The notes beneath the pieces are model-generated. The model was not told where the DNA came from. It ran no database searches and was given only the letters and a program-made list of their open reading frames with translations. A DNA stretch of 64,000 nucleotides, taken from contig CALSLN010000006.1 of the NCBI GenBank assembly GCA_943787205.1, positions 62,001-126,000 of the forward strand, read 5' to 3'. Within the stretch, counting starts at the first letter, position 1. Every line of letters starts with the position of its first letter. This document shows positions 1 through 8,004 of the stretch, piece by piece. Both the position numbers and the translations under genes were made by a program. The DNA is from an uncultured Rhodospirillaceae bacterium (GTDB lineage: Bacteria; Pseudomonadota; Alphaproteobacteria; Rhodospirillales; Rhodospirillaceae).

Positions 1-174
1 GCCTCTACTTTGCGCGAGTGGCGGCAAAGGTTCTTAGAAGCGTGGTCGTCAATCGAGCCCCTAGGGTTTGACGAGCGCTTCCGTCGCACGTGGGAAATGT
101 ATCTCGCGTATTGCGAAGGTGGATTCAGAGCAAAATCAATCGACGTTGGACAGTTCAAAATTGTCCGAGCTTAG
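1..174 (+). CDS. Cyclopropane-fatty-acyl-phospholipid synthase-like protein, C-terminal end (partial)
   Basis: An open frame runs from the first base to a TAG at 172-174 and encodes 57 residues without a start codon in the window. The stretch includes LGFDERFRRTWEMYLAYCE, followed by GGFRAKSIDVGQF, which is the typical C-terminus of the Cfa/SAM-dependent fatty-acid methyltransferase family. The family transfers a methyl or methylene group from S-adenosylmethionine to unsaturated acyl chains of membrane phospholipids. The gene ends 35 bp before an MFS gene on the same strand. Neighbouring DUF3833, NTF2-like and SDR genes commonly travel with such a methyltransferase in singlet-oxygen/ChrR-type clusters, which supports the call. 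The catalytic domain lies outside the window, so the product specificity (cyclopropane or methylated/furan fatty acid) cannot be judged. Confidence 0.8.
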   Translation, partial: ASTLREWRQRFLEAWSSIEPLGFDERFRRTWEMYLAYCEGGFRAKSIDVGQFKIVRA

Positions 175-209
175 GGGCAAGAACGTCAACACGATCCGGA
201 AGGTTAGAC

Positions 210-1562
210 ATGGCGTCTACCGCTAAGCTATCAGCACGCCGACTTGCAGCGTACAGCATCCCTGCTTTCGCACTCGCAATGCCGACCATTCCTGCGTTCG
301 TTTACCTTCCTGCTCTGTATGCAGAGAGCCTAGGCTTAGCAACAGCAGGGCTAGTGCTACTTGGCGCAAGAGTCATGGATGTGATTTCTGACCCCCTTGT
401 CGGTGTTCTAAGTGACCGCCACAAGACACGGTGGGGCCATCGCAAGCCATGGATCTTCTTTGGCGCATTGCTGGCGGGCTTCGCTTTGGTCCGTTTATTT
501 CAGCCGCCGAGCGATGTCACAGCAACTTATCTTTTGGTCTGGGCGATCGTTTTGTATCTCGGCTGGACCCTCATCGCTGTTCCCTACACTGCCTGGGGCG
601 CCGAGCTTAGCGACGATTATAATCAAAGGTCTAAAATAACAGGGGCAAGAGAAGGCTTAACTCTGACTGGCATCCTTGCTGCTGGGGCGATTCCAGCGGT
701 GACCGCTGGCATGGGCTGGTCGGAAGCAGAGGGGCTAGCCGCCGTCTCTTGGCTCGCGATCATTGTTGGCGGTCCTGCGATCGTCATAATGCTGTTGTGG
801 GTGCCAGAGCCTGACATTAGCGGCACGAAAGCGCCTCAACAGCGCATGTCATGGGCGTCCACCAAACACGCTCTCACTGTTATTGGTAGCAACAAGCCAT
901 TCGTTAGATTGTTGTCGGCTTGGTTTATCAACGGCATGGCTAACGGAATTCCGGCCGCCCTCTTTCTCCTCTATCTCGAATACGGGCTAGGCGCAGATGC
1001 AGGACAGCGTAGTATTTTAATCTTGGCCTACTTCCTGAGCGGCGTTTTATCGATCCCAATTTGGCTCGTAGTGAGTAACCGTATCGGCAAGCACAAAGCT
1101 TGGTGCTGGGCTATGATTCTGACCTGCTTGGCATTCGCATGGGTCCCATTTCTCTCACCCGGCGATATTGCCACCTTCACTGTCATCTGCATCGTCACAG
1201 GAACAGGACTAGGCGCCGACTTGTCCCTACCGCCAGCCCTACAAGCTGACGTCATCGACTTCGACCGTCTCCGCAGCGGAAAAGCGCGCGCCGGTTTATT
1301 CTTCGCCCTCTGGAGTATGTCGACCAAAATGGCGCTGGCACTGGCAGTTGGCATCACCTTTCCAGCTCTAGAACTCCTGGGATTCTCGACAGACAGCGAG
1401 AATAGCCTATCCGCATTGTGGTCACTCTCGGTGATCTATGCCTGGGTTCCGGTCGTACTTAAGCTTGTAGCAATTGCAACGATATGGACCTTTCCAATCA
1501 CGCGAGAGCGACAGGAACTTATTCAAAGACGCCTCGAGCGTCGTCACCGCCAGCTGGCATAG
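210..1562 (+). CDS. MFS transporter, glycoside-pentoside-hexuronide (GPH) cation symporter type
   Basis: A 450-residue polytopic membrane protein with about 12 hydrophobic segments. The loop after the second helix reads DPLVGVLSDRHKTRWGHRKP, the signature of the GPH/MelB branch of the major facilitator superfamily, whose members move sugars or related solutes with a cation. The ATG at 210 is preferred over an upstream in-frame start at 90 because the upstream extension overlaps the end of the preceding gene and is basic and non-hydrophobic, while residues from 210 lead directly into the first helix. It sits between the cyclopropane-synthase-like gene and a DUF3833 lipoprotein (9 bp away), so it is probably co-transcribed with them. 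Similar GPH genes occur in alphaproteobacterial singlet-oxygen-response clusters. The substrate is unknown and may not be a sugar. Confidence 0.85.
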   Translation: MASTAKLSARRLAAYSIPAFALAMPTIPAFVYLPALYAESLGLATAGLVLLGARVMDVISDPLVGVLSDRHKTRWGHRKPWIFFGALLAGFALVRLFQPPSDVTATYLLVWAIVLYLGWTLIAVPYTAWGAELSDDYNQRSKITGAREGLTLTGILAAGAIPAVTAGMGWSEAEGLAAVSWLAIIVGGPAIVIMLLWVPEPDISGTKAPQQRMSWASTKHALTVIGSNKPFVRLLSAWFINGMANGIPAALFLLYLEYGLGADAGQRSILILAYFLSGVLSIPIWLVVSNRIGKHKAWCWAMILTCLAFAWVPFLSPGDIATFTVICIVTGTGLGADLSLPPALQADVIDFDRLRSGKARAGLFFALWSMSTKMALALAVGITFPALELLGFSTDSENSLSALWSLSVIYAWVPVVLKLVAIATIWTFPITRERQELIQRRLERRHRQLA

Positions 1563-1571
1563 GAGGCCTAA

Positions 1572-2153
1572 ATGGTACGGACCGTCCTACTGTTTAGCTT
1601 TTTAGTTTTTGTACTGACAGGGTGCAGTGGATCTATGAAAACGGAAGATTTCGCCGGCAAAGAGCCGCACTTCGTTCTAGAAGATTACTTCGAGGGCAAG
1701 ACAAAAGCCTGGGGCATGTTCCACGATAGATTTGGGAACTTGCGACGTGAGTTCGTAGTCGACATCACCGGAACCTGGGATGGAACAACACTCATCCTCG
1801 ACGAAGAATTTGATTATGCTGACGGAGAAAAAGACCGTCGCGTTTGGACGATTAAAAAAATAGACGAGACCACCTACTCTGGAACGGCCGGGGACATCTT
1901 TGGCACAGCATCGGGAAAAACGAGCGGCAATGCCTTGAATTGGACCTACGACATGGACCTCAAAGTTGGTGACGGATCATGGCGTGTAAAATTCGACGAC
2001 TGGATGTTCTTACAACCTGGCGGCGTTCTATTGAACCGTGCCGCAGTATCGAAATGGGGCTTTGAACTTGGCGTCGTAACCATTTCGTTCTCACGTGTTG
2101 AGAACGACAGTGATGCAACGGCCGTTAATCCACAGAAACGCGCCGCCGAATAA
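1572..2153 (+). CDS. DUF3833 family lipoprotein
   Basis: A 193-residue protein with a short hydrophobic leader ending in the lipobox LTGC (Cys18), so it is probably anchored to a membrane by lipidation. The body (GMFHDRFGNLRREFVVDITG, then a W-rich beta-strand-like region and WMFLQPGGVLLNRA) matches the DUF3833 family, whose function is unknown. A strong Shine-Dalgarno AGGAGG lies 7 bp before the ATG. It follows the MFS gene closely and converges on the NTF2-like gene with a 29-bp overlap of coding ends. DUF3833 genes repeatedly accompany cyclopropane synthase, SDR and NTF2-like genes, so a role in membrane-lipid modification or oxidative stress is inferred from context only. Confidence 0.88.
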   Translation: MVRTVLLFSFLVFVLTGCSGSMKTEDFAGKEPHFVLEDYFEGKTKAWGMFHDRFGNLRREFVVDITGTWDGTTLILDEEFDYADGEKDRRVWTIKKIDETTYSGTAGDIFGTASGKTSGNALNWTYDMDLKVGDGSWRVKFDDWMFLQPGGVLLNRAAVSKWGFELGVVTISFSRVENDSDATAVNPQKRAAE

Positions 2154-2577
2154 ATCTCAGTATCGATCCAATCACTGGAATCCGCTCATAAAATTGAGCT
2201 GCAGCATCCCAATGATCAATGTGAGAGATCACTTTACCATCATCTGCAAAGCGTATCTCAGTCATGCCCCGCACCGTCCACGGGGCCTTTCCAAGCGCCT
2301 TAACAGTGCCCGTGCTGGTCCACTGCAAGAAACAGACATCCCCGTCATAAGCACAGTTTAAAACGTCAAATTTTATATCTGGTGCAACATTGAACATGTG
2401 TTCAAGCAAAGACGTGTAAGAATCTATTCCAGTCACATCATTGAATGGGTCTTTGAACCTGATGTCTCGATGCGCCACAGACCTTAAATCAGCAACCGTG
2501 CCCGGCGACAGCGCCTCATAAAAACGCACGTATGCCGCTGCTGGGTGCTCTTGCCTCGCAACTGATGACGTTTCCAT
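2125..2577 (-). CDS. NTF2-like/SnoaL-like domain protein
   Basis: A 150-residue soluble protein with the layout of the NTF2/SnoaL fold: an N-terminal helix (AAYVRFYEALSPGTVADLRS), a conserved RDIRFKDPFNDV segment, and a sheet ending MTEIRFADDGKVISHIDHWD. The family includes small-molecule isomerases, dehydratases and pure binding proteins, and no catalytic assignment is possible here. It lies 6 bp downstream of the SDR gene on the same strand, so the two are very likely co-transcribed. This NTF2-SDR pair is characteristic of ChrR/RpoE-type gene clusters that also hold a cyclopropane-synthase-like gene and DUF3833. Its end overlaps the convergent DUF3833 gene. Confidence 0.82.
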   Translation of the reverse strand: METSSVARQEHPAAAYVRFYEALSPGTVADLRSVAHRDIRFKDPFNDVTGIDSYTSLLEHMFNVAPDIKFDVLNCAYDGDVCFLQWTSTGTVKALGKAPWTVRGMTEIRFADDGKVISHIDHWDAAAQFYERIPVIGSILRFIRRRVSVD

Positions 2578-2583
2578 AGCCGT

Positions 2584-3345
2584 CTAAACCTTCGTCATTT
2601 TCTTAACGAGAGGGAAGTAAAGCCAGTAAGGCAATATCCGTAGAAATTTCAACATCAGTACGAACGGAGTTGGAAAAGCTATTTCGAACTTCTTTCTTGC
2701 CATACCGACAAAGACTGCTTTCGCAGCATCTTCGGGTTCCATCAGGAATGGCATCGGGAAATCATTCTGATCCGTAAGCGGTGTCCGCACAAAACCTGGA
2801 TTGATGACGGATATGGTAACACCCAATCCATCAAGTTGAGTCTTGAGGGACTCACACATATTAATCAGAGCCGCTTTAGTCGCCCCGTACGCTGCTGCGT
2901 CCGGCAAACCACTATACCCAGCAACGGATGCGACAATAGCAACGTGCCCGGACTTCCTATCAATCAACGTTGGAAGCACCGCATCTAAACCATTCACAGC
3001 CCCCATGTAGTTCACTTCCATCAAGGTCCGATACGGGCCAACTGAAAACTCGGTCGGTGGTGTCGGGGAATGCGTACCCACATTAAATATAATTTGATCT
3101 ACCGAACCCTGTTCGGCCTCGATCGTCTTGAACGTCGCCTTAACAGAATCATGATCCGTAACATCAAGAGGGTAAGGAACAACTTTACCCTTTAACCCAG
3201 CAGTACTTGCTTCAGAGGCCACCGCTTCGAGATCAGAAGCCGTTCGTGCACTGACAGCGACCAACCATCCGTGTGTTGCGTATTCTAGCGCAACCGCCTT
3301 GCCGATCCCCTTGCCCGCGCCAGTTATCCATAGAACGCCCGCCAT
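2584..3345 (-). CDS. Short-chain dehydrogenase/reductase (SDR)
   Basis: A 253-residue classical SDR. It shows the cofactor motif TGAGKGIG near the N-terminus, an NVG segment in place of NNAG, and the catalytic pair Tyr-x3-Lys in YGATKAAL after a Ser in VASVAG. The start at 3345 is chosen because its ATG shares a base with the stop of the upstream DUF3108 gene (TAATG), a typical coupling, and because MAGVLWITGAGKG aligns with family N-termini. A longer in-frame extension to 3390 would lie inside the DUF3108 gene. The C-terminus (ILPYWLYFPLVKKM) is hydrophobic, as in SDRs that act on membrane lipids. The substrate is not predictable, but neighbours suggest acyl-lipid metabolism. Confidence 0.9.
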   Translation of the reverse strand: MAGVLWITGAGKGIGKAVALEYATHGWLVAVSARTASDLEAVASEASTAGLKGKVVPYPLDVTDHDSVKATFKTIEAEQGSVDQIIFNVGTHSPTPPTEFSVGPYRTLMEVNYMGAVNGLDAVLPTLIDRKSGHVAIVASVAGYSGLPDAAAYGATKAALINMCESLKTQLDGLGVTISVINPGFVRTPLTDQNDFPMPFLMEPEDAAKAVFVGMARKKFEIAFPTPFVLMLKFLRILPYWLYFPLVKKMTKV

Positions 3346-4178
3346 TATCTCGCATCCGAGATTTGGTCTTGAGCGCCGGATAATCCACACTCACGACAGA
3401 CGTAGGTAAGAGTTTCACCCTTCTTGGTCGTAAACTTCATACCTACCCATCGGCCATCACGGTCATACCAAACGATGACGTCCTTGAGTTCACCCGTGTA
3501 CTCAAAACGCTCCGCATCGATAGTTCCATTCTTGCGGGTCTCAAGAGGCTCTATGCCTTGCCGCAGAATCTCTACATTGCTCATCTGCCCCGTCAACGTA
3601 TCAAGTACGATGTCGGAGTCCACGGCGCCTACGTTCCAATGATTCGTAGGGTACAGCCATGACTCAGCAACAAACTCACCCTTGCGACCCTTTGAATAGA
3701 ACTGCCCAGTCGCGTTCACAAACGCCTCAACAGACGATTCATTTCCGTTGTCGTTGATCTCAGCATTAACCGATCGAAACTCGCCATCTCTCCATACGCC
3801 GATGGCATTGAATTCGTATTTATATGCCGTCACGAACAGTACTTTAACTTTCAATTTAAGACGGCTTTTAACTTTCAAATCATCGCCATCTTTCGTGAAC
3901 TCTACGGTATGGCGTCCGACCCGCGCTCCCTTTCGATAAACATCAAACTTCAACCCATCGGGATAAAGCACGAACGGATCTGCGCTCGAACGCTGCTGAG
4001 GTTTCAAGACCGGCACTTCAACCAATCCAGTGTTTTCGATCATCGAAGCTTCGGAATTCGCTGGCGTTTGCGATAGCGCTTCAGGTCCACTGGCAAGCCA
4101 GATAAGCCCCGCGATTAACGTCATCCACACGAGGATTGCCCAGGCTCGGGTCGGTGGTTTTTTCTCAGTCATCAGCAT
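3345..4178 (-). CDS. DUF3108 domain-containing exported protein
   Basis: A 277-residue protein with an N-terminal membrane segment (AWAILVWMTLIAGLIWLAS) followed by a mostly beta region typical of DUF3108: FDVYRKGARVGRHTVEF, then repeated strands and FEYTGELKDVIVWYDRDG. DUF3108 proteins are periplasmic and of unknown function. It is the first gene of a three-gene minus-strand unit with the SDR (coupled through TAATG) and the NTF2-like gene. A GAGGAG sequence lies 12 bp before the first ATG and 18 bp before a second in-frame ATG at 4172, so the first start is taken. The C-terminus holds a CRECG motif after TLTYV, which could bind a metal or form a disulfide. Confidence 0.8.
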   Translation of the reverse strand: MLMTEKKPPTRAWAILVWMTLIAGLIWLASGPEALSQTPANSEASMIENTGLVEVPVLKPQQRSSADPFVLYPDGLKFDVYRKGARVGRHTVEFTKDGDDLKVKSRLKLKVKVLFVTAYKYEFNAIGVWRDGEFRSVNAEINDNGNESSVEAFVNATGQFYSKGRKGEFVAESWLYPTNHWNVGAVDSDIVLDTLTGQMSNVEILRQGIEPLETRKNGTIDAERFEYTGELKDVIVWYDRDGRWVGMKFTTKKGETLTYVCRECGLSGAQDQISDAR

Positions 4179-4277
4179 GATCGGATAGATCTCCTCAATG
4201 GCTGTTTTACTGCTGTCGTTTTTTTACGTTTCAAGAACTGCAGTGGATGCCCTTATGACGAATCTGTGATCCGCTCC

Positions 4278-5792
4278 CTATCGCTCTAATTCAAGTTCCT
4301 CGTATACCGGAACACGCGTCCGAACACGATAGTTCCGAACATAATCGGCAATTACTGCAATTTCGCTAACCTCTAGTATAAAAATGGCCGGCGCTTGCTC
4401 CCTGTACGCGCGAGACAAAGCCTGCAAACGATCACGCCGTTCTTCTTCATCGAATGTAATCCCTGTTTCATCTAGCAATGGCATCAAAGCCTCGTGGCAG
4501 AAAAAAGGCACGGGCTTGGCACACGAGTAATATTCCATCGGCCTTACAACATCGTAATAAGGCTCGCTGTTCCAGGCGAGACTGAATAGGTCGGACTCAA
4601 AAGTGCCGGTGGTGTATTTCCGTATCCAGTCAGAATATACGATGCTGCGGAGTTCCATCTCCACACCGATATCTCGCAAGCCTTGCTGAACGAGTTGATA
4701 AACCAGACTTGCGTCTGCGTTTCCTGCGACAACCGCTTCGGCAGTAATTTTAAAACCGTCTGGATACCCGGCGTCTTCGAGAAGCCTCTTTGCCCGCGAA
4801 ACATCATGAGAAAAAGCCTCCAGATCCGGTTCATAGCCAAACGTCAAAGGCGTACCGGGTTGGCCCGCAGGTTGTTGGGTCCCACGAAGAACGATGTTCG
4901 ATATTGCAGCTCGATCCACAGCAAGGTTAAGGGCCGTCCTCACTCTTACATCACGGAGCGCTTCAACCTTTGTTCCGGTCATATTGAACGCAAACGCCAG
5001 CACTTGCGCTGTCGGCGTCACCAAAGTTTCAAATCCCATTGTCTCTAAATCACTGGCCGCATCTGGCGAAAGCGTCGTCGTCAGGTCAACTTGCTGCGAC
5101 TGCAGTGCTTGTATCAACGCGGTCTCTTCCGGAATTTGATAAAATAAAATACGATCGATTTTTGGTGCCCGCCAAGATCGCTTGAACGCAACAACTTCTG
5201 CAGCCCCACCTTTGTTCCAATCACTCAATCGAAAAGGTCCGGTCCCTGACGGCGTGAGTGCAAACGCATCTTTGCCAAGCGCAGACCACGAGTCTGGCGC
5301 GACCATCAACACCGCCGTTAAACGCTTGGGCAAAATGGCATCCGGGGCGCGCGTCGTAATATCCAATGTTAGACGGTCGACCACGGCAACAGAGGAAATA
5401 CCCTGAACCTCTGATGCAATCAGCTGACTCTTTCCGTCTTCACTAACGAGCCACCTCAGTACGGCCGCAGCCGCATGTGCATCAAAAACTTCGCCGTTAG
5501 AAAACAAAACACCATCACGTAACTTAAACCGCCAACGCGTTGAACTGACCGCTTCCCATGACAAGGCTAGGGCTGGTTCAAGTTCACCCTTATCGTTGGT
5601 GCGCACCAAAGCATCGAACAAGGCGAACCACATCAATGCGCTCGGCAAACCGTTTGCCATAAATGGGTTACCCAGTGATGGGGGGTGTGAGATGACAGGC
5701 ATCCGCAACGTCTTATCCTGCGCGATGGCTGGCGTGACGAAGAAACTAAGCAACACCAATAAGAACGGCGCCATCTTAAAAACTTGGTTCAT
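4278..5792 (-). CDS. ABC transporter substrate-binding protein, family 5 (peptide/nickel type)
   Basis: A 504-residue periplasmic binding protein with a cleavable signal peptide (MNQVFKMAPFLLVLLSFF, cut after PAIAQ). Family-5 landmarks are present: ALSWEAVSSTRWRFKLRDGV, NGEVFDAHAAAAVLRWL, SGTGPFRLSDWNKG and RVRTALNLAVDRAAI. Members bind peptides, metals chelates or other solutes for DppA/OppA-type importers. No permease or ATPase gene is adjacent, so this is an orphan receptor here. The ATG at 5792 is preferred to one 12 bp upstream because it gives a standard signal peptide. It is divergent from the DUF924 gene. It shares general layout with two other family-5 receptors in the window (27.3 and 52.3 kb) and with a fragment at 40.4 kb. 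Confidence 0.92.
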   Translation of the reverse strand: MNQVFKMAPFLLVLLSFFVTPAIAQDKTLRMPVISHPPSLGNPFMANGLPSALMWFALFDALVRTNDKGELEPALALSWEAVSSTRWRFKLRDGVLFSNGEVFDAHAAAAVLRWLVSEDGKSQLIASEVQGISSVAVVDRLTLDITTRAPDAILPKRLTAVLMVAPDSWSALGKDAFALTPSGTGPFRLSDWNKGGAAEVVAFKRSWRAPKIDRILFYQIPEETALIQALQSQQVDLTTTLSPDAASDLETMGFETLVTPTAQVLAFAFNMTGTKVEALRDVRVRTALNLAVDRAAISNIVLRGTQQPAGQPGTPLTFGYEPDLEAFSHDVSRAKRLLEDAGYPDGFKITAEAVVAGNADASLVYQLVQQGLRDIGVEMELRSIVYSDWIRKYTTGTFESDLFSLAWNSEPYYDVVRPMEYYSCAKPVPFFCHEALMPLLDETGITFDEEERRDRLQALSRAYREQAPAIFILEVSEIAVIADYVRNYRVRTRVPVYEELELER

Positions 5793-5868
5793 ATCCTGGA
5801 CCAAAGATTAGTGATTGAAGTCGTTCTTGCGTATACCATGACTACACAACGCCTTATAGGAGTGAACA

Positions 5869-6462
5869 ATGCCGGCAGAAACACTTCACCCGAGAGCCGA
5901 TGCTGTCATTAACTTCTGGTTTGGCGCTCCTGGTACATCAGAACATGGAACCAACCGCGCCGAATGGTTCAAAAAAGATGACGCATTCGATGCATCAATC
6001 ACAAATAATTTTCTTGAGGATTACGAGCGCGCTGCTTCCGGTCATTACGACGACTGGGCGTCGACTGGCAAAGGTGCCCTGGCTCTCTTAATTCTCTTAG
6101 ACCAGTTCCCACGGAATATGTTCAGGAATAATGCAAAGTCGTTTGCCACCGACCCCAAGGCCCTTAAAATTGCAGCTTCAATGGTGAACGGCGGCCAAGA
6201 CAAAGCGATGTCTAAAGAAGAACAGTTCTTTGTCTACTTACCCTTTGAGCATGCAGAAGACATCACCATGCAAGAACAGTGCTTGGAACTCACAGCCGCC
6301 ATGCCCCAAGGGAAAACCGAGAACAGCCCCTACTATTGGGCCAAGCAGCATTATGACGTGATTGCTCGGTTCGGACGCTTTCCACATAGAAACGAAGTCT
6401 TAGGGCGCACAAACACGCCGGAAGAAGATGATTATCTATCTAATCCGGGAGCCGGGTTTTAA
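5869..6462 (+). CDS. DUF924 family protein
   Basis: A 197-residue soluble protein matching DUF924, an all-helical TPR-like family of unknown function found across Proteobacteria and in eukaryotes. Typical segments are VINFWFGAP at the N-terminus, LLILLDQFPRNMFR in the middle, EEQFFVYLPFEHAED, and the C-terminal HYDVIARFGRFPHRNEVLGR. A Shine-Dalgarno AGGAG lies 7 bp before the ATG. The gene is transcribed divergently from the binding-protein gene across a 76-bp gap that must contain both promoters. It converges on the SnoaL-like gene 25 bp further on, with no clear terminator hairpin between them. Confidence 0.92.
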   Translation: MPAETLHPRADAVINFWFGAPGTSEHGTNRAEWFKKDDAFDASITNNFLEDYERAASGHYDDWASTGKGALALLILLDQFPRNMFRNNAKSFATDPKALKIAASMVNGGQDKAMSKEEQFFVYLPFEHAEDITMQEQCLELTAAMPQGKTENSPYYWAKQHYDVIARFGRFPHRNEVLGRTNTPEEDDYLSNPGAGF

Positions 6463-6487
6463 TCCCAGGGACTTAGAACTGTTTCTA

Positions 6488-7024
6488 TTATTCCGTTGGA
6501 AGCGGCGTCATAGAGAGGTCGACCTTCAAACCAAGCTGCCGAATCATGGCAATGCTATCGTTGTTTCCCCACCGCTCGATGACCTTACCGTCCTTAAACC
6601 GGTAGGTATCAGTGGCAGAGGTTTCATAACGGCGGCCGTTGGGGGGATTACCCTCCATTTCGCCGGTCACACGTGTCCCCTTCATGGTGACACGAGCCAC
6701 CACTAAATCGCCGCTGCATATGATCAAATCATTGATCAATTGACGATCAGGTGACGCGACTTTCGAATGCTCCCAGATTCGGCTCATATGGGATGGGTCC
6801 CGTACGGCTGTGCCAAGACCACCACCGTCAACGTTATGACTCACAAATTCGTCCGCATAATATTCCGCCGCACGCTCGCTCTGCCGCTCATTGAATAAGA
6901 TGCGGGTCATCTCAAGATATGTGTTGAGGTTGTCTTCATGACCGTCGCAAACCATCTCAGTCGCCGCTAACGTTGTCACACTGAGTAAAGTTGCCGCTAC
7001 TATAGATGCTTGGAATAAACGCAT
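6488..7024 (-). CDS. Exported SnoaL-like polyketide cyclase/ester cyclase family protein
   Basis: A 178-residue protein with a short signal peptide (MRLFQASIVAATLLSVTTLA) and a SnoaL-like fold: YYADEFVSHNVDGGGLG, DLVVARVTMKGTRVTG and TDTYRFKDGKVIERWGNND. Cytoplasmic SnoaL proteins are common, whereas an exported one is less usual and fits the large number of exported enzymes elsewhere in the window. No catalytic residues can be assigned with certainty. It lies 92 bp downstream of ctaB on the same strand. A short inverted repeat (CGTTCA/TGAACG, 7097-7113) in that gap lacks a T tract, so read-through from ctaB is possible. Confidence 0.75.
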   Translation of the reverse strand: MRLFQASIVAATLLSVTTLAATEMVCDGHEDNLNTYLEMTRILFNERQSERAAEYYADEFVSHNVDGGGLGTAVRDPSHMSRIWEHSKVASPDRQLINDLIICSGDLVVARVTMKGTRVTGEMEGNPPNGRRYETSATDTYRFKDGKVIERWGNNDSIAMIRQLGLKVDLSMTPLPTE

Positions 7025-7116
7025 TTGAAACCCTCCGGGAAAACGATATCTGCACAGTACCCCACATAGGAGTTCCGTGCCGTTTTCTCAAACACCCGTT
7101 CAACGACTGAACGAAT

Positions 7117-7983
7117 TTAGAATTGGATAGGGAGGTTTCGGTCGAGCACTATCGCGACAAACACGAAGGCGAGATAGCTCATCGAGAAGAAAAACGTTTT
7201 CCGCGCCAATACCTTCGAAGGATCCAGAACAAGCTGCCAATTAAGCCAAAGGAATCGGATACCGAGCAGACTGCTAATCACGAGGTAAACCGGTCCAAGC
7301 TCACCAAAAGCCACCGGCAGGCCAGCAGAGATTACGAGCAGCACCGTATTGACCATCATGTACTTCGCGCACTTCGCATCACCGACAAGAACCGGAAGCA
7401 TGGGCACGCCAGCTTTCTCGTAGTCGTCCTTGATCATCATCGCCAAAGCCCAGAAGTGGGACGGTGTCCAAAGGAACAGAGTAATGGCCATCAACATCGG
7501 GAGCGTGAACGCACTGGGATCCGCCGCCGCTGCACCGGCAAGAACAGGAAAACTTCCCGCCGCGCCACCGATGACGATATTCATCCAGTGGCGTCGCTTA
7601 AGCCAAACCGTATAGACAACCATGTAGGTGAAAGCACCCAGAGCAAGGTGCAGAGCAACGATCCAATTCAACGCATATAATGCTAAGCCGCAGCCCGCGA
7701 TTAACAAACCACCGGCAAGCCAGAGAGCAACATTTGGGTCCGCCATTGCACCCGAAGCCAATGGACGATTGCGCGTCCGCTCCATTTTCCGATCGATGTC
7801 ACGGTCGTAGAAATGATTAAATACAGACGACCCCGATGAACAGAGCAGCATGGCCACAACAACAGCCAGCAATGGCCCCCATTGCACAGTTTCGGCAACG
7901 GCGAAGTATCCGGCCATAGCCGTGATAGCCAGTAGGACGCCAATACGGAGCTTTAAGAGTTCAATGTAGCGACGCAGGGTCAT
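7117..7983 (-). CDS. ctaB: Protoheme IX farnesyltransferase (heme O synthase)
   Basis: A 288-residue polytopic UbiA-family prenyltransferase. It adds a farnesyl group to heme b to make heme o, the precursor of the heme a used by the aa3 oxidase encoded just upstream. The two Mg-diphosphate motifs are visible: NHFYDRDIDRKMERTRNRPL (N-x3-D-x3-D) and DDYEKAGVPMLP. Nine hydrophobic segments are expected and roughly visible. The gene is the last of the minus-strand unit 38-aa protein / DUF420 / oxidase-like / ctaB and lies 21 bp after the oxidase-like gene. In many alphaproteobacteria ctaB sits between ctaD and ctaG, so its location in the divergent operon is a rearrangement. Confidence 0.95.
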   Translation of the reverse strand: MTLRRYIELLKLRIGVLLAITAMAGYFAVAETVQWGPLLAVVVAMLLCSSGSSVFNHFYDRDIDRKMERTRNRPLASGAMADPNVALWLAGGLLIAGCGLALYALNWIVALHLALGAFTYMVVYTVWLKRRHWMNIVIGGAAGSFPVLAGAAAADPSAFTLPMLMAITLFLWTPSHFWALAMMIKDDYEKAGVPMLPVLVGDAKCAKYMMVNTVLLVISAGLPVAFGELGPVYLVISSLLGIRFLWLNWQLVLDPSKVLARKTFFFSMSYLAFVFVAIVLDRNLPIQF

Positions 7984-8004
7984 AATAAGCCTTAGACCAA
8001 ATGA

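Noticed and set aside
4266-4291. TGATCC-N14-TAA, resembling an extracytoplasmic-sigma promoter of the singlet-oxygen type.
   Set aside because: The orientation is wrong for the adjacent genes, the spacer is too short, and it overlaps a coding end.
7097-7113. Small inverted repeat after ctaB considered as a terminator.
   Set aside because: The stem is only 6 bp and no T tract follows on either strand.
7123-7680. A 185-residue plus-strand frame opposite ctaB.
   Set aside because: It lies entirely within the well-conserved ctaB gene and is low-quality Arg/His/Gln-rich sequence.
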